DNA from: Chamaecrista fasciculata
Taxonomy: Eukaryota; Streptophyta; Magnoliopsida; Fabales; Fabaceae
Direction of reading: 5' to 3'
Assembly (NCBI GenBank): GCA_003254925.1
Contig: QANZ01032149.1
Coordinates: 149,184-213,183, forward strand
DNA: 64,000 nt
The first letter of the stretch is position 1. Each line of letters begins with the position of its first letter. The translations under genes and the position numbers were made by a program. Of the stretch, positions 23,962-36,423 are shown in pieces. The notes below the pieces were generated by a model. That model made no database searches and was not told the origin of the DNA. It worked only from the letters and a program-made list of their open reading frames with translations.

Positions 23962-23999
<38 letters not shown>
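23962..23999. repeat. (GA)n microsatellite
   Basis: About 19 uninterrupted GA units. Confidence 0.95.
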
Positions 24000-24003
<4 letters not shown>

Positions 24004-25064
24004 TAAAAAAATAGTAAGAAAAGATGAAGGAGAGAGAAAGTTGTAAGGGTAATAAAAAAATATTTTTATATGCAATTTACAAATATGTCCTTTGAATATT
24101 TTATTATTTTATAGTAAAAAGTAGGTAATTATAGGTAATTGAGTAGGGATATGTTAGTAATTTGAGAAGATAAAGGAGAAAAATAAAGGAGGAGGAGATT
24201 TTTTACTGTAGCTCTGTTATTAAAGGAGGATAAAGGAGGATAACCCTCCAATCCAAACGCAGCCTAAGTATTTAACTTTCACATATTATCAACACAAATC
24301 AGTATTCATAAATTTATTAATGAACATTTATTTTGAAAATAAATTAGTAGAAAAAGAAAAGAGAAGAAATATACAAAGCTAGATGATACAGAGCAAAATG
24401 AAAATTTATTAAAAAAGACAAAAATTGCAAGCTTATTAATGAAGATGAGAACTTTTGGTTATTAATATTGGAACCAATCCACCCACACTAAAAAATGAAG
24501 TCAGATATATAAATGAATATGCTAATTTAAAATTATTTAAAAAAAAAAGAAAAAAACGGGTCATATGAACGGTTCAGCGGGTTGACCCGAAAATTTTCTG
24601 GGTCAATTGATTTCCGGTCCACTAGAGTCATCCGGACCGGATTGGCACCCTGGTCACCGAGTTCTGGGTTGACCCGGGCGGTCTGGTCTGGTTTTTAAAA
24701 CTATGAATGAATGTAAAAGGAAAATTTGTAACCAGAACCAGTAACCCTCGAAAAACTCAAGTCCCTTCCGATGATATCGATTTTTTATATAAATTAAGAG
24801 TATTTACCGTTAGAAATAATGATTAATTCCTTTGCCGCGGGTTCTTCATTTAAGGTAAACGACTAGTCACATAATGCTTTTCATACCCAAAGATAAAATT
24901 CAAATCATATTGTCTCAAAATTTAAGGTTTCGACCTCTTTTAAAATATAATTTTAAGAATAAGTTTAAGATCGTTCAAAATAAATAAAAATAAAAATAGA
25001 TTCAAACGGCCCTTTATTTTTCTTAAAATTCAGTGTTCGTTTTCATTTAATTAATGAGATGTAA
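24000..25064. other. No gene; repeat fragments
   Basis: 24020-24265 ends AACCCTCCAATCCAAACGCA followed by GCCTAA, the look of a Harbinger-like right end (compare the element at 27471-29455), without a left end. 24591-24700 is a GC-rich block with GACCCG/CGGGT palindromes. The rest is AT-rich spacer. Confidence 0.45.
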
Positions 25065-25288
25065 AACGGAAATCATAATGACCATGATCATTCAATAGAA
25101 GGAAAAAAAAAACGTATTTTCTATTTGAATTAAAATATAATTGCGTTTCAATTTCGCTAAACAAAACTTGCAAAATTCTTTATTGTCATCTTAATTATTA
25201 ATGAACTCAAATTAGTAATAAAAATATTATCAATAACATACCAAAATTCTTGAACATAACGGCATCTGCCTCTATATTAGGCTACTGC

Positions 25289-25295
25289 TATAAAC
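25289..25295 (+). promoter_or_regulatory. TATA box of CRP-1
   Basis: TATAAAC, 111 bp upstream of the CRP-1 ATG. The sequence after it (TTTATGGAAGAAAAGCTGGA, then AAAACACTTCTCTTT) is shared with the leaders of CRP-3 and CRP-6. Confidence 0.65.
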
Positions 25296-25399
25296 ATTTA
25301 TGGAAGAAAAGCTGGATTGATACTGCAAGAAGCAAAAACACTTCTCTTTCCGTATTTTGTTTTCTTGCAAATTCAGACTTCAACTTTACAGATTTAAGC

Positions 25400-26557
25400 A
25401 TGGAAAAATTTACCTTCAAGTTAGCCATTTTGGTCGTCCTTCTTTCTGTATTACCATCTCTTGGTATAATATTTCCTCTCTCTTTCTCTAATCTCATAAT
25501 CTTTTCATTCTTTTGAAATGTTAAAAGTAAATTATCTTATTTTCATATGAAGTTTTCATTTGGTGGGTGTCTATTATTATATAATATTTACTTGACAGTA
25601 AAATTTCTTTAATTTTTTCCATTAAAAATTACTTTAATTTTTATATATATTATTTATTATTTTATTGAGTATTTTAGATACATATTTGGATCGGAGTATT
25701 AGATAGTTTCAGTCTATAGTCTATACATCTATATCTATATTATTATATATAGTTTTGACTTTTGACTCCTTTTGATAGTTAATCTTTCAAATTATATATT
25801 AAAATATAAATACTTTTACATGAAATAATAAAAATGTAATTATAAGTTAACTTTAATTTTAATAATTTTAAATTTTAAACTAAATGGACATACAAAATTG
25901 CTAGTGTGCATATATATATATATATATAGCTAAAGAACAATTTTTATCCCTTATCTTAATTTGAGACATGTTGTAATTTGGTCTTTTATTTTTTTTTCTT
26001 ACGATTACAACTTACTTTAAATATAAGGGATCAAAATTACACTTTGGCCTATATATTATTAATTATATATATATGACTTGGATTTACATAAAAAAATGTA
26101 TGATTAGTCCCACCTTAAAGGCACCAAGTAATTTTTCATCTGAAACTTGGATTTACATATTCTCAATGTCAATCCATTTTTGTTTAAAATCTAATTTTCC
26201 ATATATATATATTTAAAATCCAATATCATCTTCATTTAAAATATAACTTTGTATATATATATACACATTGGTGCAGGTTTTGCAGCACGTATTAGTGTGA
26301 AAAATACTCATCATCATATATGCTCTCGCGACATAGATTGCGCATTCATTATCAACTGCGGTGGAATTTCATTGTGTGATAATGGAAAATGCATTTGCTT
26401 GCCTCCCAATTCAAACACAATTAATTCAATTACAGAAAATGATAACGCTCAAGCCCCCACCCAAGACGACGACTCTGACTATTATGACTACAGTCTACAG
26501 TGTGATTACTGCCAAAAGTTTTGCTATAAGGGTCATTGTCACTGTATATGTTTCTAA
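25400..26557 (+). CDS. CRP-1: secreted cysteine-rich peptide (CS-alpha-beta/NCR-like), two exons
   Basis: Exon 1 (25400-25463, 64 nt, donor G|GTATAAT) encodes a signal peptide, MEKFTFKLAILVVLLSVLPS. Exon 2 (26277-26557, acceptor GTGCAG|G) encodes the mature part; the total is 114 residues. Module A has the pattern C-x5-C-x5-C-x5-C-x4-C-x-C (CSRDIDC ... CDNGKCIC). An acidic linker (QDDDSDYYDY) follows, then module B, C-x2-C-x3-C-x4-C-x-C-x-C. The signal-peptide exon plus cysteine-rich exon and the C-x5-C...C-x4-C-x-C spacing are as in plant defensin-like and nodule-specific cysteine-rich peptides; the exact family and role are unknown. AATAAA lies at about 26611. It is the most upstream of six related loci. 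Confidence 0.82.
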
Positions 26558-27345
26558 GCTCCATGTAATTGCGTTCTCTTACTTCTTTCTTCTAACAGTT
26601 ATAATAACAGAATAAATTGTCCTATAGAATTGTGATTTTCTTCTTAAACTAATAATATACTAATATTCATTAATTGATAGGGACTTGGGAGGACTTTGCT
26701 TCATTTCTTTGGTTTTTCAAAGCGAATGGATCCTTAAATGTGAATAATTTGTGAAGCGGAGAGAGATAGAGAGAAAGAAGTGGTAGGGGAATGAATCCTT
26801 TAAATGTGAAAATTATATATTAGAAAGACCCTTTATCTCTTTCTACACTTTACAAATTTTCACTATTTAGAAAGACCCACTTCCACCATTTACTGAATGC
26901 AACAACATTCCATATATTATTGCTTATTAAATAAGTGCATTTTTTCAATTGATGATTCAAATTTGAGTTTACATTTTATGAGATACTAACCATTTTTATT
27001 AAATCCAATGATAGTATGGGCCTATGACCCACCAAGTTATTAATAAGGTTGGGCTAGGTGGAACGGTGGGCCAATGGTCCAATCGAGTTAAATTGGATTA
27101 TCTTGTCTATTGTTGATTATTTTTATAATTTCACTTAGGCCAATGGTCCAATCGAGTTAAATTGGATTATCTTTAAAGATCTAAAAAAATCAATTTAAAT
27201 TCTAACAAACTCTAACCAACTAAAAGATAATAGATCATATCCTAACATACTCTAACCAACTAAAAAGATAACTAAAAGATATTGGATAAAAATCATATCC
27301 TAACAAAATATTCTGTAATAGAATTATTAAGAAATTATGACTTAT
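26558..27345. repeat. No gene; contains an exact 36-bp direct duplication
   Basis: CRP-1 3' flank, then spacer. GGCCAATGGTCCAATCGAGT plus 16 more bases occurs at 27069-27104 and 27138-27173. CTCTAACCAACTAAAA-containing phrases also recur at about 27208 and 27250. Confidence 0.8.
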
Positions 27346-29610
27346 TGTTATAAATGTTATGATTAATATCATTCAATATTCATAATTTCCTCTTGATATC
27401 TTCAATGTGTAGAAGTTAGAGTTTTCTTGATAATTGTATATATAATCTTTAGTTTCTCCATGTACATTAAGAGCCTGTTTGGGAGCCTCCCCATCTCAAT
27501 CCAATCTCATCTTAGATGTTGAGATGAGATGATGTTGTAATAAGATGAGATGAAATGATGTATTGGTATTTGGATGATTTGAGAGAAAATGATGTTAAAT
27601 AGGGTGTGAAATTATATAAAAGGGTATTAATGATTGTGGTTAGTTGAAATAGGTTTATGGATTTTTTTAATTTGTATAGGGGTATAAATGGTAAGAAATA
27701 ATGAAATAAGATAGAAATAATGAGATGAGATGATAGATGTTTGGTTGTGGTTTTAGTGGAATGATATTGAGATGAGATGATATTGGAAAGCGTGAGGATG
27801 AGATATTTTTGGATGAAGAGTTTAGGGTCCATCTCATTAGATGAGATGATGGACCAAAATGAAAATAATATTAAAATTATTTTAAGATTAAAATTTGGTC
27901 CATAAATTTGAATCGGTCCAATTAATCGATCCCTAACATGTGTAAATGATAACTCAGGGCCTATAGAAAATCTCAGCCATCAATAATCGGGTCTATTTAT
28001 GAAATCCAACGACCAGAAAATAATAATCAATAGTTTGGTGACTAGAATGCAAATAACATGAAAATTATTGTAAACATACAATTTGTTCCACAACTTTGTA
28101 TCGATCCAATGAATCGGTCCATAACTAATCTCGTAGTTGGATAATCAAAATAAGACCAGAAATAGTTTTATTACTGAAACGAAACTAATCTCATAGTTTA
28201 AGGATCAGACTAGCAACAATGCCAACAAATGGGAAGATAAAAAATTATTTTAACTCCTTTTAACTTTTACACAAAACTTCATAAAATATATTGAAAAAAA
28301 GTATGGATCGAATTGTATAATAGTAAAACAACGTATAGGAATGTTGCAGTTTGGACTAAAAAATATAAAAAATATTTTGCGGACCAAAATGCAACTCATC
28401 TCGTAATTTGAGTAAAAAATCTAACCATAAATAGTTTTATGACCGAAACAAATAGAAGAACATTGAGACGGTAAAAAACAAAACAACATTGCAATTTTTT
28501 GGCTACCCATGATTTGAACAAAAAAAAAATAACTGACACGTGGAAACTTGTGTATTTTCCCAACCAAAAAATAACGATTATTTCTCCATTATCCACAACG
28601 TATAATTATCGGATGGTTTTGGACATGAATATAGAACAAAAAATAGTTTGAGGACCAAAATGAAACTAATTGCATAGTTTGAGGAAAAGAAACTAAACAA
28701 AAAATAGTTTTAGGAGCCAAAGGAACTGAGCTCATAGTTTGAGGATCAAAATGCTTATAAAACTGAAGAGAATATTGTAACAAGAATAGAAGAAGATTGT
28801 AACTTAAAAAATAATTTAAGGATTCAATTGTATATTTTACTCAAAACAAATAAAAGAATACCGAGACTAAAAAAAACAACAACATTGCAAATGAACAAAA
28901 ATAATTTTTGTTTAATTAAGTTAATATAAATATATATATAATACAATATATAACATTTCTATATATATATATATGTATATTTGAGAATTGAAAATAAGAG
29001 AGAGATAGCTTGAGAGAGATATAATATATGACATATAATATATGATATAATATATATATATATATAAAATAACAATATATTTCTATATATATATTTGAGA
29101 GAGAGAGATGTGTGTGTGAATGAGAGAGAGAGGTGTAAGTGAAAAAGAAAAAGAAATTGATAAGAAATAATAGATAGAGAGAGAAAATTATAAGTGTAAT
29201 AAATGAGGGTATGTAAAATTACTATTTTGCCTAATTGTTTTTTTTTTTTTATATTTGTATTAGAGTATAGGTAATTATAGGTATATGAGTAGGGATAGTT
29301 TAGTAAATCTAAGAGAAAATGAGATGATGATATGAATGAGATAAGATGAGATGAAGGCTCCACCAAACACCCAACTAGTATTGTTCATCCAATTCTAAGA
29401 TGAGATGATGTTGACATAAGATGAGATCGGGATGGGGAAGCTCCCAAACAGGCCCTAAATTAGGTACATCACCTTTATAGATCATTTAGCCTATAAATAG
29501 AGGCTTTATGTGTTGATGTAAAATGATGATACCACTTCAATGAAAGAATCAATCTCTCCTCTTACTTTTCTCTCTACTTTAAGTATTCTTATTTCATATA
29601 TTTTATAACA
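27346..29610 (+). repeat. 5' LTR of the old copia element (interrupted)
   Basis: 27346-27470 plus 29456-29610 align with the intact 3' LTR at 34750-35023. The interruption is the element at 27471-29455. Confidence 0.85.
27471..29455. mobile_element. Harbinger/Tourist-like element (1985 bp) inside the copia LTR
   Basis: Termini GAGCCTGTTTGGGAGCCTCC and (inverted) GGGCCTGTTTGGGAGCTTCC. The target triplet TAA is duplicated at 27468-27470 and 29456-29458. The uninterrupted sister LTR at about 34873 shows the empty site (CATTAAGTTAGG), which confirms the boundaries. Arms are rich in GATGAGAT repeats; the centre (about 27850-28900) holds GGACCAAAATG-type repeat fragments. No transposase. Confidence 0.85.
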
Positions 29611-32210
29611 CGTTATTAGCACGAGTCTCTACCAGTTTAAGCTTTTGGCATATGTGCATGAGTCTCCACCAATTCGAGCTTTCGACATCTATGAATGAGT
29701 GTCTATTAATTTGAGTTTTTAGCAACCAATCATGAGTCTTTTCAAGTACGAGTTTTTTGGTAATTAAGCACGAATCTTTTTTTGAATTCAATTTTGGATA
29801 ATTAAGGAGGTAAGTTAATTATTCTTCAAGCTTTCTTGTTATAGTCTCTAAAGGTAATAAATTTTTATGGTAGCTTGAAATTTTTATGTTAAATAGTTTA
29901 TCATTATTGTAATGTATTTTACAAGTTTATTATTGTGGTCGTCATCTTAAGATTTGGAAATGTTTTATATGGCCTGAAGCTATATATGATTAAGGTTTCA
30001 TATGAATAAGTAGATGACCTGGAACCATATTATGTTTTGATTCAATTTTATTATATCAATTATTGTATCCTTACAAAAGATAAGTGCATTGAAAGATTAT
30101 TGCACATATTGATAATTTACTGAGGGCAATAGTTTGACTATTGAAATTGTCTAATATCAGCCATGAATGTTAATAGTCAAAATATTTGGATAAATCACAA
30201 ATAGAAATTATTAATAGCTTTGAAGGCAAATAGAAATATATTTTGTCCAATTGCTAATAGCAATTACGGATTTGTTAAAAATATTTGTCAATAGTCTTGA
30301 AGAATGACATCAATCTAGATATTTGATAGCCCTGAATGTCAATATTAAAATATTTCATTTTAGATATGATTTGATTGGTATATTTTTAGTTCGATATATG
30401 ATTATAATCAAATTTCTAATGTGTTTGATATATCAAAATTATTGATATTGTGTCTCCAGTAGAGACGGTAGTGATAATATGTCAACAACTATAATAATGT
30501 GATTATAATTGATTTTTATATATTGATAAGTAAACCGAAGTTCAAAGAGCATATATTTAATTTGGTGTAAATATAGATTCGGATACAAGGTTTGTTTTTG
30601 TGAAGAAAGTATGGGTATAATTAATATTAGAAAATTCAAAGTATGTGAAATGTAGTACATTTTTATGATAACAAATAATTTTTTTCTAGAAGAAAGAGAA
30701 TTAAAAACAATGTCACAAAGATACTCTGGAAGAGTAATAATATATACTATAGAAGAGTAAGAATTTCATATTAACAAAATTATATTTTGGCATAACCCCA
30801 GAAGTGGTTTGGAAAAAGTATGATACCTCAAGAAATTCGAGAAAAACATGAGAATGTGATATGAGTGAGTTCTTAAAAAACTCTGTCAATAGAGTATAAG
30901 ATAGTTCTTGAAGAACTAAATCTATTTGATTTATGTATTTATTTCCTTTATTGATTAATTTCAATATATATATATATTCTACTATCTATTTTTCGTTTGG
31001 TTTATAATTCATATGTTAATGTATTTATTTATTTCTTTCATCCATTTCATCTATCTTTATATGTTTATTAATTCAGTATTGATAATGTATTTGTCATAAT
31101 CTCATATGGTAAAATATCTTGTTGAATTATATCAAGTTTCCCTGAAGGAAAGAAAAATGTTATGGAAGAAGAAGTTAATATAATATTAGGCGTTTGATCG
31201 TGTGCTCTAAAAGAACCCTCTGACTTGTACTACAATTGAATCATATGTTGTAATGAACCAGAAGTTCATTAATAGAATACGTTTATAATTTTATATGATC
31301 GGTTAGACCATCCCGGTTCAATAATTACGAGAACTCAAATGAATACCCATTAAAGAACAAAAAGTTTCTTTTAAATAGTGAGTTCTCTTATACTGCATGT
31401 TCTCAAAGAAAATTGATCTTAAGATCATTACCAACAAAAGTAGGAATTGAATCCATTGAAATTCTTGGACGCGTTCATAAAAAATTTGTGGGCCTATAAT
31501 TCCACCTTGTGGACTTGTAGATCCATTTTATTCAAATAAAAAGATTAAGCTCAATTTTAAAATTATTCTATTAAGATAATTTATTTTAATAATGCTGGTG
31601 AATTTTTATCTCAAGTTTTAAAAGGATTATTATATGTCAATTGAGATAAGTGTCATACATCATGTTGCTTATATTCACATGGTAATGGGTCTTGTTGAAC
31701 AATTAATTATATGTCTTATGTTAATTACTAGATTATAACTTATGATAATAACAAAACTCCCTATTGTGTTTAGGGACATATCTATTTATATGACGCAACA
31801 AGTATGCATTAGATTAACAAGGTATCATAAGTTCTCCCCTATGCAATTGGCTTTGGGTCAGAGCTGAATATTTATCATTTAAGAATTATTTGGGTGCACA
31901 ATTTATATTGCTCCACCACGCACATCAAAATGGGCCCCAACGAAAATTAAGAATATAAGTTGAGTATTAATCCCACTCAATTGTTAAATATCTTAAACCC
32001 CGGAAGGGAGATACGTTTATGATATGATTTATCAATAATTATTTTAATGAAATTAATTTTTCAGCATTAGGGGAAAAAAGGAAATATCTGGAAAAATGAA
32101 TTACAAAGAATTCATGGTTATTACATTAGTTTGATCCTCATAAAAAATAATGTGAACTTGAGGTTCAAAGAAAATAATTTATTTGAATATATTGCAAATA
32201 AGTTGCAAAA

Positions 32211-32684
32211 TAGGGGTGTACACGGGCCGGGTTTCTGGTCGGCCCAAGACCCGGCCCAGTACAGACCCGGGTCGGGCCAAAATTTTTTTTTTATTCATTC
32301 TATATATAATTTAACTTGTATGTATTGGTAAAACAATTAATTTTGGATCAATTTAATGATGTTTTTATTAATGAAGACATTTAATTTGACTTAATTGTTA
32401 AAAAAAGTTGATTTAATTAAAATTAAATATATATTTTATGTATATTTTTAATATACAATTGATAAAAATAATAATAGATATGTATTTATTATAATTAAAA
32501 AAAGTATTTAGTAGTATAAAATATAAATATGTATAGTAAAAAATTAATTTTTTTTTTAAAAATGAGGGTACCCCGGGCCGGGCCGAGTCTAGAGAGACTA
32601 GGCCCGGGGACCCGGCCCGGCCCGAACAGCCTCGGGCTGGGTCCGCCGGGTTTGGCCGGGCCGGGCCTTTTTTGTACACCCCTA
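32211..32684. mobile_element. GC-rich hAT MITE inserted in copia pol
   Basis: Termini TAGGGGTGTACA and TGTACACCCCTA; perfect 8-bp duplication ttgcaaaa (32203-32210 and 32685-32692). Subterminal GGGCCGGG/CCCGGCCC blocks contrast with an AT-rich core. It interrupts the copia pol frame between ...NKLQN and the following FTN. Confidence 0.92.
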
Positions 32685-34749
32685 TTGCAAAATGCATTCA
32701 CTAACCCATAGAAATGACAAAGTCAAATATTCCAGCTGAAAATGCTCCAATATATATTGAGGTCCCTGAAGGACAAATAAATTCTATAACAAATAAATAT
32801 ATAACACGCCTGAAGCGTGATTGGTTCCAAAAATAAGAATCCTAAAAAGTAAAAGGAGCATAAGAAAAAGAGTCTAATCGAGGAAATATTTGTTCTAAAT
32901 AATAAAGGAACGCATAATGAATAAAAATCTCCAGAAGAGATTCAGGTACATGAAAGTGAAGAAAATAATGAGATCTCAATATGTTTATTATTAGAAAAAA
33001 GTATGGAACCGATATGAAAATATTGTCGGCAAAGTATTTAGCTATAATATAGCGCTACAAATTATAAAAATGAGGATCATGAATAACACAGTTTGTCAAA
33101 GAAGTATCGACATAAAAATTGACCAAATTAAAAAGAAATGATCCAAAAATGAGTTAAGCTCACTCGCGAAAATTTGACAAATTTTGAGAATTATAGTCCA
33201 AACACATAATGATGTAAAACCAGTTGAATATTAATAAGTCTTTATGCGAAAAGAAATCAGAAAATTGTAATTTTGAGACACAAAGATTAGAAATTTATAA
33301 TGAGGAGACAAATTCTCCCGTGGTGGATGCAATTATTTTTAATATCTAATTAATTTGGTTGTTTATGAAAAGCTTTGATATGTGTCTAATAAATGTTGTT
33401 GTAGTAGAATTATATAGACCATTTGATTGTAGTGTATATATTTTTTTTCTCAAAGGTCTAGCATTGATTATTTGGTGATATATTCTCTTGCGGTAGATGC
33501 AATCGTCTTTAATATTTTATTAGTTTGGTAGTGTATGAAAATCTTGATATGCATATAATGAGTATGGTTATCGTCTACTTATATGCATGACTCATTGGAC
33601 AATGAAATTTAGATGAAAGTCCTTGAATGATTCAAATTATAGAAAGCGTGCTAGATTTCTTGTTCAATAAAGAAAAATAAAATCCCTACATGGGTTGAAA
33701 AAAAACTGGACATATATATGTGGTACAATTGTCTCAGGAAATATTAGTTAAAAGAATGATATAAAAAAATGATCCAATATGTTCTCATAAAGATATATAG
33801 ATCAAAATTTGAGATCATTGTTGTATTTAAATTGAAACTCCTAAAGAGCTCAAAATATAGTATATTATTTAACGAAATAGTTTAGCAAGAGAGATTTCAG
33901 ACAGATTAAAATTTTGTCTCAAATTACAAATTAAGCATATTATAATAGTGAAGTTATTATTGATATAAAATGTATTAAGATAGTTTTGCAGGGACTAGAG
34001 GTGCATTCACAATGGTTAAATTGATCATTTGAAGTGATACACTATCATTTTAATCTCAAAGAAAGAAGAAAAATTTTGGTCCGGTAGTATCATATCTTAA
34101 TCTTATAAGAGTATTAATGTTTTCGGTACACTTGCTAGCAAAATATAGTTCTTTATTAATCAAAAGAATGAAAAAAATATATATTTTAAAATATCTTAGA
34201 AGAATAGTTGATAAAGGTTTATATTATTTAAATTAATTTAGTTCACCACTCGTTGGTGATATAGATCGATGCCAGCTAATTACCTATTTCTCATGAATAA
34301 TGCATAAGACATATCAAGATTATATTTAGTTGAGTATATTAATTCAACACATCCAAAAGGTGTGTAATTTGTTTTTGCAGGAAAATGTGTCAATCGTATT
34401 GTATGAAGATAATATGATACGTATAGTTCAACTAAAATAAGGATACATCAAAGGAGATAGAACGAAATATATTTCACCAAGGAGACATACAAATCCAACA
34501 AGTTCGATCCAGTGATAATTTAGCAGACTTATTCACAAAGGCATTGCCAACTGCAACCTTTGAGAAGTTGGCTTATCAAATTGGAATACATTGATTAAAA
34601 GAACTTTAGTGATGTTATGATGAGGGGGTGATACACGCTGTACTCTTTTTTCCTTCGCCATGGTTTTGTCACACTGGGTTTTCCTGGCAAGGTTTTTAAT
34701 GAGGCAGCCTATAATGTATATCAATAAAATGTGAATATTCAAGGGGGAG

Positions 34750-35023
34750 TGTTATAAATATTATGATTAATATTAGTGAATATTCACAATTGCCTCTTGA
34801 TATCTTCAATGTATAGAAGTTAGAGTTTTCTTGACAATTGTATATACCATCTTTAGTTTCTCCATGTACATTAAGTTAGGTACATTACTCTTATAGATCC
34901 TTTAGGCTATACATAAAGGCTTTATGTGTTGATGTAAAATTATGATATCACTTTAATGAAAGAATCACTCTCTCCTCTTACTTTTCTCTCTACTTTAAGT
35001 ATTCTTATTTAATATATTTTACA
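34750..35023 (+). repeat. 3' LTR of the old copia element
   Basis: 274 bp, TGTTATAAATATTATG...TATATTTTACA, directly after the polypurine tract AAGGGGGAG (34741-34749). Confidence 0.85.
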
Positions 35024-35700
35024 ATATTTATGACCATTCTTAACTTTTAAAGGGGTCATTGTTGGATCGTGATGTATTAAATAAAGAATAAAATTAATTA
35101 ATAATAAAATTAATTTTTAAAAAAAAAATAGTTATGAACAATTAAATAAATTATATTGTAATTTAAAAAATGTTATAACTATTCGAATTCAACAAAATCA
35201 TCGTTCACTTTTCACAATTTTGAAAAAAAAAGTACAAAGTGCAAAGTCATAAAGCTCAAAATAATTTGACAATGAATGATATTTGATATTTGATATATGA
35301 GACATGTAAGATATATAAGTTTGGTATTTTTTTAGTTAGTAACATCATATCTTGTTAAAATAAATATAAATAATTTCAAAATAATCATATAAATTTATGT
35401 AAAAAAGATACTCATTTTATATTTCTATACTAATTACTTTTTAATATTTATCAATAAATAAATTATAATATTCTAAAAAAGAATAATTTTAGAATAAAAA
35501 TGGTAAATAAAATAAAATCAATAAAAATAACAAAACGAATTATGCCTATAACTAATATTAGGATCTTTGAACTCACAACACACGGAAACACCTTAACTCA
35601 TTAAAAATTACTTATAGCACCAATAATACATGGTCTTTTAAAAAAAACTCAACTTTTTTGTACTATTTTAATTGATATTATCCAAATGTTTTTTTTTTTT
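35024..35700. other. No gene seen, up to the assembly gap
   Basis: AT-rich spacer. No CRP exon 1 is visible here, although exon 2 copies lie just beyond the gap. Confidence 0.5.
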
Positions 35701-36409
35701 NNNNNNNNNNNNNNNNNNNNNNNNNNNNNNNNNNNNNNNNNNNNNNNNNNNNNNNNNNNNNNNNNNNNNNNNNNNNNNNNNNNNNNNNNNNNNNNNNNNN
35801 NNNNNNNNNNNNNNNNNNNNNNNNNNNNNNNNNNNNNNNNNNNNNNNNNNNNNNNNNNNNNNNNNNNNNNNNNNNNNNNNNNNNNNNNNNNNNNNNNNNN
35901 NNNNNNNNNNNNNNNNNNNNNNNNNNNNNNNNNNNNNNNNNNNNNNNNNNNNNNNNNNNNNNNNNNNNNNNNNNNNNNNNNNNNNNNNNNNNNNNNNNNN
36001 NNNNNNNNNNNNNNNNNNNNNNNNNNNNNNNNNNNNNNNNNNNNNNNNNNNNNNNNNNNNNNNNNNNNNNNNNNNNNNNNNNNNNNNNNNNNNNNNNNNN
36101 NNNNNNNNNNNNNNNNNNNNNNNNNNNNNNNNNNNNNNNNNNNNNNNNNNNNNNNNNNNNNNNNNNNNNNNNNNNNNNNNNNNNNNNNNNNNNNNNNNNN
36201 NNNNNNNNNNNNNNNNNNNNNNNNNNNNNNNNNNNNNNNNNNNNNNNNNNNNNNNNNNNNNNNNNNNNNNNNNNNNNNNNNNNNNNNNNNNNNNNNNNNN
36301 NNNNNNNNNNNNNNNNNNNNNNNNNNNNNNNNNNNNNNNNNNNNNNNNNNNNNNNNNNNNNNNNNNNNNNNNNNNNNNNNNNNNNNNNNNNNNNNNNNNN
36401 NNNNNNNNN
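35701..36409. other. Assembly gap (709 N)
   Basis: Unknown bases. The gap begins after a T run and ends just upstream of the first CRP-2 exon copy. It probably hides more of the tandem exon array and possibly exon 1. Confidence 0.99.
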
Positions 36410-36423
36410 ACACATTTATACAG

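Larger units (their letters stand above)
27346..35023 (+). mobile_element. Old Ty1/copia retrotransposon with nested insertions
   Basis: LTRs at 27346-29610 (with a Harbinger-like insertion) and 34750-35023 both begin TGTTATAAAT and end near TTTTA(TAA)CA. The 5' LTR is followed by CGTTATTAGCACGAG (primer-binding region) and the 3' LTR is preceded by AAGGGGGAG (polypurine tract). The interior is a heavily decayed pol. Recognisable pieces in changing frames include an integrase-like GPI(I/H)PPCG segment (about 31470), NGL(V/A)E (about 31690), LAFG (31850), CELEVQRIIYL (about 32150), an RNase H tail (LADLFTKALPT at about 34520) and the GDTRCTLF...VFNEAA tail after 34620. A hAT element splits pol at 32210. 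No clear 5-bp target duplication was found. Confidence 0.85.

Noticed and set aside
27346..35023. 5-bp target duplication for the old copia element
   Set aside because: Flanking bases do not match convincingly; boundaries rest on LTR alignment only.
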